Below the pieces are notes generated by a model. That model ran no database searches, had not been told where the DNA came from, and saw only the letters and a program-made list of their open reading frames with translations. A program made the position numbers and the translations under genes. From Enterocloster bolteae (GTDB taxonomy: Bacteria > Bacillota > Clostridia > Lachnospirales > Lachnospiraceae), in NCBI RefSeq assembly GCF_002234575.2, contig NZ_CP022464.2, positions 4,712,001 to 4,776,000 of the forward strand: a stretch of 64,000 nucleotides of DNA. The letters run 5' to 3'. This document shows positions 58,468-64,000 of this stretch, one piece after another; position 1 is the first letter of the stretch, and each line of letters opens with the position of its first letter.

Positions 58468-59868
58468 TCACTCCCCTATCAGGACATCCAGCCGTTTCAG
58501 GGCTTCTATGTATATCACCATGGCATTGGTAAGGTTTTCAATCTTCACACACTCATCCGGCTGGTGACCACCGCCGTGGCCCGGAGGGCAGGGCTTTTTC
58601 TGTCCTCTGATGCCCGGCCCAAAGGCGACCGCGTTAGGCAGTTTCCTGGCATAGGTGCCGCCGCCCATGGAATAAGCCTTTGTCTCTGTCCCCAGCACCT
58701 GGCGGCACAGGGCGGTCAGCTCTTTTACCACCGGGCTTTCCGGATCAATGACACAGGGCGGGTTATCCCGGCTCCAGTCCAGAATCCATCCGTACTTTCC
58801 GGCTTGTGCGCTCATCTGCTTTACCAGTGCTTCCGCGCCGGCAGTCACCGGATAACGGATATTAAAGTTCTGGATGAACCGTCCTCTCTCTGTCCTGGCC
58901 ATGCCTCCCACCAGGGTAAGTCTGCCGGACAGCCCATCCTCAAAGGCAATGCCCATACCTTCCCCGTAATAATCAGCAAATCCCTGGTCCAGGAACCGGA
59001 AGCAGGCTTGTTCCTCCTCTGTCAGGAAGGGGGCTTTGGCCAGCATATGGGCCAGCTTCACCGCCGCGCTGTCAGAACCCTCGGGAAAGGCGGCATGTGC
59101 TGTTTTTCCGGCAGCCTTTATAACGATCTGGCTGCCTCCCTCTACGGTAAAATCCTGGGGGTTATCAAGGCTGTCCACATAATCCCGGACCGCATCGCAG
59201 CTTGTCCGGCTCAGCCATACCCGTGCCTCTGCCGGAACCGCATTGGACGCCACTCCGGCCGAAAAACCGGTCACATGGCCCTCCGGTATGGCACATGAAA
59301 ATTCCCCTTCCAGGATTCCCTTTTCCCCGTAACACACTGGAAATGAGGCATCCGGAGTAAAGGAAAATTCCGGCGCAGGATAATGGGAGGTATAGTACTC
59401 AATGTCCTCCATCCCCCGCTCTTCACTGCATCCCAGATACAGCCGTATGGTGTGTTCCAGCGGGACTTCCTGTTCTTTCAGATATTTCATGCTGTAGAGC
59501 GCGGCAGCGGCAGGCCCCTTATTGTCCGCGCTTCCCCGACCGTACAGCCAACCGTCCTTTATCACAGGTTTGTAGGGCTCTGTCGTCCATCCGTTTCCCT
59601 CATGCACCACATCCAGATGGACAAAAATGCCTATTTCCTGTCCTGTCCGGCCCGGCATGAGAATACTTCCGCATCGGTAATCATGGTTTTCCGTCTCAAA
59701 GCCCATTTGCTTCCCTATCTCCAAAGCTTTGTCCAATACCATGGCGCAGCCCTCCCCGTAGGGATGCTCCCTTGTTCCCGGTTCGCTGACACTGCGTATT
59801 TTCATGAGCTCCATGGCAGTATCCAGCATATTTTCTCTCTGGGACAATACCCATTCTTTTACATCCAT
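58468..59868 (-). CDS. M20-family (Sapep/PepV-like) dipeptidase
   Basis: 466 residues. Metal ligands are visible: His in 'VHLDVVHEGNGW' (about 83-94), Asp in 'RGSADNKGP' (about 111-119), Glu-Glu in 'GCSEERG' (about 145-151), and a distal His in 'PPGHGGGHQPDE' (about 425-436). The lid domain spans about 180-360. PepV-like enzymes cleave dipeptides with broad specificity. It is downstream of the oligopeptide transporter operon, supporting a role in using imported peptides. AGGAAAATAAGGAT precedes the ATG. Confidence 0.93.
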   Translation of the reverse strand: MDVKEWVLSQRENMLDTAMELMKIRSVSEPGTREHPYGEGCAMVLDKALEIGKQMGFETENHDYRCGSILMPGRTGQEIGIFVHLDVVHEGNGWTTEPYKPVIKDGWLYGRGSADNKGPAAAALYSMKYLKEQEVPLEHTIRLYLGCSEERGMEDIEYYTSHYPAPEFSFTPDASFPVCYGEKGILEGEFSCAIPEGHVTGFSAGVASNAVPAEARVWLSRTSCDAVRDYVDSLDNPQDFTVEGGSQIVIKAAGKTAHAAFPEGSDSAAVKLAHMLAKAPFLTEEEQACFRFLDQGFADYYGEGMGIAFEDGLSGRLTLVGGMARTERGRFIQNFNIRYPVTAGAEALVKQMSAQAGKYGWILDWSRDNPPCVIDPESPVVKELTALCRQVLGTETKAYSMGGGTYARKLPNAVAFGPGIRGQKKPCPPGHGGGHQPDECVKIENLTNAMVIYIEALKRLDVLIGE

Positions 59869-59893
59869 ATCCTTATTTTCCTCTATTCATAGC

Positions 59894-59928
59894 AGTTCAG
59901 ACGGCACATCATCCTGCCGTCTGAATTT
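59894..59928. terminator. Hairpin between the opp operon and the dipeptidase gene
   Basis: TTCAGACGGCA and TGCCGTCTGAA, 8-base loop. T-rich sequence follows only on the plus strand, so on the coding strand it may be a weak terminator. Confidence 0.6.
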
Positions 59929-59934
59929 CTGCCT

Positions 59935-60912
59935 TTATTCATCATACAGATGACAGGCCACAAAATGCCTGTCCCCCACATCCTTTAATTCCGGCACCTG
60001 AACACGGCATTTTTCCGTTGCATACCGGCATCTGGTGTGGAACCTGCAGCCCTGGGGCGGGTTAAAGGGGCTCGGCACATCCCCCTCCAGGTGGATTTTG
60101 TTGTACTCAATATCCATATCCGGAATCGGGATAGCCGAGAGAAGGGCCTGGGTGTAGGGATGTTTTGCGTCTTCATACAGCGCCTTCTTGTCTGCTATTT
60201 CCATCACATTTCCCAGATACATGACCATGATCCGGTCACAGATATACCGCACCACGCTCAGGTCATGGGAAATGAACAGGTAGGTCAGGTCCAGCTCCTT
60301 CTGAAGATCCATCATCAGGTTTAACACCTGGGCCCGGACCGATACGTCCAGGGCTGATACAGGCTCATCGCACACCACGAATCTTGGGTTGAGCACCAGG
60401 GCCCTGGCAATAACGATTCTCTGCCGCTGGCCGCCGGAGAACTCATGGGGATAGCGGTTCATGAATTCCAGCGGAAGCCCCACCTTATCCATAATTTCAA
60501 TCACCCTGGCTTCCTTTTCCTCCTTTGAACCCATGGCAAATACATCCAGCGGGGCGCAAATCAGCTCCTTGACCGTCATACGCGGATTCAGCGAGGAATA
60601 GGGGTCCTGAAATATAATCTGGAGCTCCCTGCGCATCTGGCGCATCTCTTCTCTGCCGTATTCCGCCAGATTCTTTCCCCTGTAAACCACCTGTCCCTCC
60701 GTGGGTTCATGAAGGCGCAGTATGGTCCTGCCCAGGGTGGACTTGCCGCAGCCCGACTCCCCCACCACGCCCAGGGTTTCCCCGTACTCCATGGAAAAGC
60801 TGACTCCGTCCAGGGCCTTTACCGCCCGCGGTTCCCTGCCCCTGCGCTTCTTGCCGGAGAAAAAGTATTTTTTTAAATTTCTGACTTCCAGAATTGTCTC
60901 GTTGCCGCTCAT
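59935..60912 (-). CDS. oppF: Oligopeptide ABC transporter ATPase OppF
   Basis: 325 residues. Walker A 'GESGCGKST' (about 53-61), signature 'FSGGQRQRIVIARAL' (about 160-174), Walker B 'FVVCDEPVSALDV' (about 179-191), and a C-terminal oligopeptide/dipeptide extension with the 4Fe-4S-type cysteines 'CRFHTRCRYATEKC' (about 290-303). Starts 4 bases inside oppD (ATGA overlap). Confidence 0.95.
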   Translation of the reverse strand: MSGNETILEVRNLKKYFFSGKKRRGREPRAVKALDGVSFSMEYGETLGVVGESGCGKSTLGRTILRLHEPTEGQVVYRGKNLAEYGREEMRQMRRELQIIFQDPYSSLNPRMTVKELICAPLDVFAMGSKEEKEARVIEIMDKVGLPLEFMNRYPHEFSGGQRQRIVIARALVLNPRFVVCDEPVSALDVSVRAQVLNLMMDLQKELDLTYLFISHDLSVVRYICDRIMVMYLGNVMEIADKKALYEDAKHPYTQALLSAIPIPDMDIEYNKIHLEGDVPSPFNPPQGCRFHTRCRYATEKCRVQVPELKDVGDRHFVACHLYDE

Positions 60913-61898
60913 ACCTTTTCCTCCTTAAGATTCTCATACTTCCAGCAGCTCACCTTGTGGCCGTCATCCGTGATATACACCGGCGGCTGATGCTCCCTGC
61001 ATTTGTCCATGGCCTGGAGGCACCGGGCGCAGAACCTGCATCCCTTTGGCATCCTGTCCAGGGACGGCACCGTACCGTCAATGGAAAACAGGCGGTCCAA
61101 ATCCTTGTCAAGGCGGGGGATGGAGGCCAGAAGGCCCTGTGTATAAGGATGCATGGCCTCCTTGAATATCTGTCTGGCGCTTCCGTACTCCATGACCTTG
61201 CCCGCGTACATGACCATGATGTAGTCAGCCATCTCAGCCACCACTCCCATATCATGGGTGATAAGGATAATGGAAGCATTGATGTTCTTCTTCAGCTCCA
61301 CCATCAGGTCGATAATCTGGGCCTGGATGGTTACGTCCAGCGCCGTGGTGGGCTCATCCGCTATCAGTAGGGATGGACTGCAGGACAATGCCATGGCAAT
61401 CATAACCCTCTGCCTCATTCCCCCTGACAGCTGATGGGGGAATTCCTTCAGCCTCTGCTCAGGAGAAGAGACACCAACCTTTGTAAGGATATCCAGGGCC
61501 TGCTTTTTTATCTCGTCCTTTGAAAGACTGCTGTGTACGGAAATGGTTTCCTCCAGCTGCCTTCCTATGGTGAGCACAGGATTTAAGGATGTCATGGAGT
61601 CCTGGAATATCATGGAAATCTCCCTGCCTCTTATCCGGCACATTTCCTTATTCCCTTTTTTGGCAATATCCTCGCCCTTATAAAGGATTTCACCGCCTGC
61701 CACAGAACCCACTGCATGGGGAAGCAGCTGCAGGATGGACAGGGAGGTGACGCTCTTGCCGCAGCCGGACTCCCCTACAATACCCAGGGTATCGCCCTGG
61801 TTTACGGAAAAGCTCACATCGTCCACAGCAGTCACGGTCCCCCTCTTGGTCCTGAACTGTGTCTTTAAATGTTTAACCTCTAATAATGGCTGTGCCAT
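60909..61898 (-). CDS. oppD: Oligopeptide ABC transporter ATPase OppD
   Basis: 329 residues. Walker A 'GESGCGKS' (about 38-45), signature 'LSGGMRQRVMIAMAL' (about 157-171), Walker B 'LLIADEPTTALDV' (about 176-188). The C-terminal Cys-rich extension 'CRFCARCLQAMDKC' (about 291-304) is typical of OppD/DppD. Coupled to oppF. Works with the binding protein just upstream. Confidence 0.95.
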   Translation of the reverse strand: MAQPLLEVKHLKTQFRTKRGTVTAVDDVSFSVNQGDTLGIVGESGCGKSVTSLSILQLLPHAVGSVAGGEILYKGEDIAKKGNKEMCRIRGREISMIFQDSMTSLNPVLTIGRQLEETISVHSSLSKDEIKKQALDILTKVGVSSPEQRLKEFPHQLSGGMRQRVMIAMALSCSPSLLIADEPTTALDVTIQAQIIDLMVELKKNINASIILITHDMGVVAEMADYIMVMYAGKVMEYGSARQIFKEAMHPYTQGLLASIPRLDKDLDRLFSIDGTVPSLDRMPKGCRFCARCLQAMDKCREHQPPVYITDDGHKVSCWKYENLKEEKV

Positions 61899-61958
61899 AT
61901 TCTACCTCCTTTGCAGGGCCGGCACCGGGAATATCCCGGTGCCTTTGCTGCGTCATGA

Positions 61959-63650
61959 CTATTCTACATGCCATTCCCAAACGGAACGGTTCAAAAGACT
62001 GTAATCCTCAAAGCATACATTGGAGATTTTCTTGTTGTAGGCAACCAGGTCCTTCTGGAAATACAGCCATACAAACGGACACTGTTCCCTGAGCATCATC
62101 TGGTACTCATCATAGTATGGCTTCCTGTCCTCAAAGCTGAACTGGTTCAGGCCCTTTCTTCCCACCTCGCCCAGGGACGGATCCTCGTTCTGGGAGAAGT
62201 TATTCAGATGGCCCGGAGTCACGTTCATCACGCTCTCGCCCGGGTCGGGTGAACCGCCGGATCCAATCAGCGCAAAATCATACTCGCCCTTTCTTGCGGT
62301 GGACAGCAGGGTCGGGTGGTCTGTGGTGATGATTTCCACGTTAATGCCAATCTTTGCAAGGTCCTGCTGAATCATGGGCGCCGATTTCTCGCGCACCTCA
62401 TTGCCCTTTGACACATTGAGGCGGTAGGTCTTGCTGGTATCAAATCCGGATTCCTCCACCATCTGTTTTGCCTTGTCCACATCATATGGGATGGGAAGAA
62501 GTTCTTCATTAAAGTATCTGTGGCTTGGAGCCAGGGGGCCCGGAGCCGGTACGCCTTCGCCCTTCATCAGGTTATTGACCAGGGCGTCGCGGTTAATGGC
62601 CATGTTTACTGCCTGGCGCACTTCCTGGGGAATGTTCTTGGTATTGCAGGAAAGATACTGGTAACCCAGGGATTCCACTGCCTCTGTGGTCAGGTTTTCC
62701 TGCTGTCCCGCCATATCCCAGTCATTTAACGGGATGTTGCCGATGCCTGCGCCGGCCACAATATCAATCTCTCCGTTCATCAGACCTGACAGAAGGTTGG
62801 ACGCCGGCACGATTTTAACAACAAAGCGGTCGAATTCAGGAGCGTTGATGTGGTAATCCTTATTAGCCGTGAATTCCACGCGCTCGCCGGATATCTCAGA
62901 CTCGTAAATGCATGGACCGGAACCAATGGGGGCTTTCCAGAAATCAGCTGCCAGCATGTCTTTCACAGGAATGTCCTCCAGACAGTGCTTTGGCAGGATG
63001 TAAAAATCGCGGAACATGATGTCCAGCATATAATCCAGGTTGGTGGGGTCCTTCAGTGTGAACTCTACTGTGTTGGCGTCAATGGCCTTCACGCCGAATT
63101 CCTCTCCTTCCACACGGATTCCGTCTTCCGTACCGGCAAAGGGAGCCACCTTGGAACGGCGGGCCACACTGATGTCAGGGTTGGACATGAGTTCTGCGGT
63201 GTATACCACGTCGTCAGCCGTCACAGGCTGTCCGTCATGCCACTTGGCGTTTTTGTTCAGGTTAAATGTAATCTTGGTATGGGTCTCATCATCCATAGAC
63301 CAGGAATCTGCCAGACGGGGTTTAAAGGATCCGTCTGCCTTTACCACAATCAGCTTGTCAAAAATCAGCTCCAGCACGGCATCCGTGTTGGCATTGGTGG
63401 TGTTAAAGGGAATCAGGGTGTCCCACGGGGCCGTCATGGCCATGGTCACGATTTTCTGTCCCTGGGAGGCAGTGTTCTCCTGGGCATTGCCGTCTATGCT
63501 GCCTTCCGCCTTGGCGTCCCCGCCTTCGGCTGCTGTTCCTGTTGCGGCAGGGGCCTTGGTATCGCTGGGCGCTGAAGGCGCTGAACAGCCGGACAGTCCC
63601 ATCATAAGACACAGGGCAAGAGCTGTCATTTTTGTTAAACGTTTTCTCAT
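61959..63650 (-). CDS. oppA: Peptide/nickel-type extracellular solute-binding lipoprotein
   Basis: 563 residues; the start at 63,650 (Met-Arg-Lys-Arg-Leu-Thr) has AAGGAGG 8 bases upstream. Lipobox 'MGLSGC22'. A Gly/Ala/Asp-rich linker (about 25-65) leads to the family 5 solute-binding domain with 'RLADSWSMDDETHTKITFNL' (about 110) and 'AKWHDGQPVTADDVVYT' (about 132-148), the standard SBP_bac_5 pattern. Peptide specificity unknown. Between oppC (upstream) and oppD. Confidence 0.93.
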   Translation of the reverse strand: MRKRLTKMTALALCLMMGLSGCSAPSAPSDTKAPAATGTAAEGGDAKAEGSIDGNAQENTASQGQKIVTMAMTAPWDTLIPFNTTNANTDAVLELIFDKLIVVKADGSFKPRLADSWSMDDETHTKITFNLNKNAKWHDGQPVTADDVVYTAELMSNPDISVARRSKVAPFAGTEDGIRVEGEEFGVKAIDANTVEFTLKDPTNLDYMLDIMFRDFYILPKHCLEDIPVKDMLAADFWKAPIGSGPCIYESEISGERVEFTANKDYHINAPEFDRFVVKIVPASNLLSGLMNGEIDIVAGAGIGNIPLNDWDMAGQQENLTTEAVESLGYQYLSCNTKNIPQEVRQAVNMAINRDALVNNLMKGEGVPAPGPLAPSHRYFNEELLPIPYDVDKAKQMVEESGFDTSKTYRLNVSKGNEVREKSAPMIQQDLAKIGINVEIITTDHPTLLSTARKGEYDFALIGSGGSPDPGESVMNVTPGHLNNFSQNEDPSLGEVGRKGLNQFSFEDRKPYYDEYQMMLREQCPFVWLYFQKDLVAYNKKISNVCFEDYSLLNRSVWEWHVE

Positions 63651-63712
63651 TACTATATCCTCCTTTTTATTCAAGCCTTTTCGGCATTGATTTTGAACTT
63701 ATTTTCATGTAT

Positions 63713-64000
63713 CTATTTGATCACCATTTTGGTGTCCAGGGCGTCCCTGGCTCCGTCTCCCAGGAAATTGATACAGAGCACGGTTATCAGCAGGGCCAGG
63801 CCGGGCGGAAACCAGAGCCACGGTCTCTGGGAAAGCACGCTGATGGACTGGGCATCATAGAGGATGTTTCCCCAGGATGCCTGGGGCGCCTGGACCCCCA
63901 TTCCCAAAAAGCTAAGGGCTGATTCCGTAATAATGGCCTGGGCTGCACGGAATGTAAATGAAATGAGCACCGGGGCAAAGGTGTTGGGCAGTATGTATTT
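63713..64000 (-). CDS. oppC: Oligopeptide ABC permease OppC, C-terminal part (5' end outside window)
   Basis: The frame is open to the right edge, reading Lys-Tyr-Ile-Leu-Pro-Asn-Thr-Phe-Ala-Pro before the first internal Met. 'ITESALSFLGMGVQAPQASWGNIL' (EAA-loop following region) and the final helix 'WFPPGLALLITVLCINFLGDGARDALD' are characteristic of OppC/DppC. Transport membrane subunit; oppB presumably lies upstream, outside the window. Confidence 0.92.
   Translation of the reverse strand, partial: KYILPNTFAPVLISFTFRAAQAIITESALSFLGMGVQAPQASWGNILYDAQSISVLSQRPWLWFPPGLALLITVLCINFLGDGARDALDTKMVIK

Overview
The window looks like chromosomal DNA of a gut Lachnospiraceae bacterium (Clostridium cluster XIVa, Enterocloster-like), at moderate confidence. 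The indications are a core of mixed GC content with Gram-positive Shine-Dalgarno sequences, many lipoproteins, an Asn-type T-box ahead of aspS-gatCAB, gatCAB-dependent tRNA amidation, and an integrated Tn1549/Tn4451-like conjugative element of a kind common in this family. No rRNA, tRNA or CRISPR array was seen.

Positions 1 to about 9,300 are the right-hand part of an integrative conjugative or mobilizable element; its left end is outside the window. It carries small transfer-associated proteins (TTRAP-like, Cys-rich VLP), a minus-strand module (XRE regulator, MobC, HUH relaxase, small HTH protein), an AT-rich resistance-type cargo operon (Cys-rich KTR protein plus a divergent RlmN/Cfr-family radical SAM methyltransferase behind a leader-peptide attenuator), a sigma-like factor, a second small HTH protein, TnpW and a large serine recombinase. 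An IS110-family element (about 9,300-10,850), with a probable bridge-RNA region, lies between this element and the arginine operon.

Positions 10,850-17,735 hold arginine biosynthesis: argC, a GNAT acetyltransferase gene, argJ, argB and argD on the minus strand, and argG divergent on the plus strand. The shared promoter region contains a palindromic ArgR-like site. argH lies separately at 33.9-35.3 kb. From 18 to 26 kb are a chemoreceptor and a sensory pair: a hybrid histidine kinase followed by a lipoprotein that fuses a solute-binding domain to an orphan 5'-nucleotidase C-terminal domain. Transketolase and a Gld-type ABC exporter operon with a DUF4340 protein follow, then a Crp-family regulator, argH, a YfhO-like giant membrane protein with a pentapeptide minisatellite, GtrA, ApbE, D-amino-acid aminotransferase with an Lrp regulator, LysR and HflKC.

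Positions 45-54 kb contain an iron alcohol dehydrogenase with a Rex-like site, an unknown membrane protein, an aspartate aminotransferase-like enzyme, and the aspS-gatC-gatA-gatB operon behind a T-box. Its apparent specifier is GAAC, which contains both a Glu and an Asn codon. The remainder (54-64 kb) has a ferritin-like protein, a rubredoxin/glutamate-synthase flavoprotein, a MATE exporter, a SIMPL protein, an M20 dipeptidase and an oligopeptide ABC transporter running off the right edge.

The most notable items are the attenuator-controlled RlmN/Cfr-like gene, the orphan 5'-nucleotidase/solute-binding fusion beside its hybrid kinase, a three-copy hairpin family that abuts Shine-Dalgarno sequences, the two-codon T-box, the IS110 bridge-RNA candidate and several in-gene or intergenic minisatellites.
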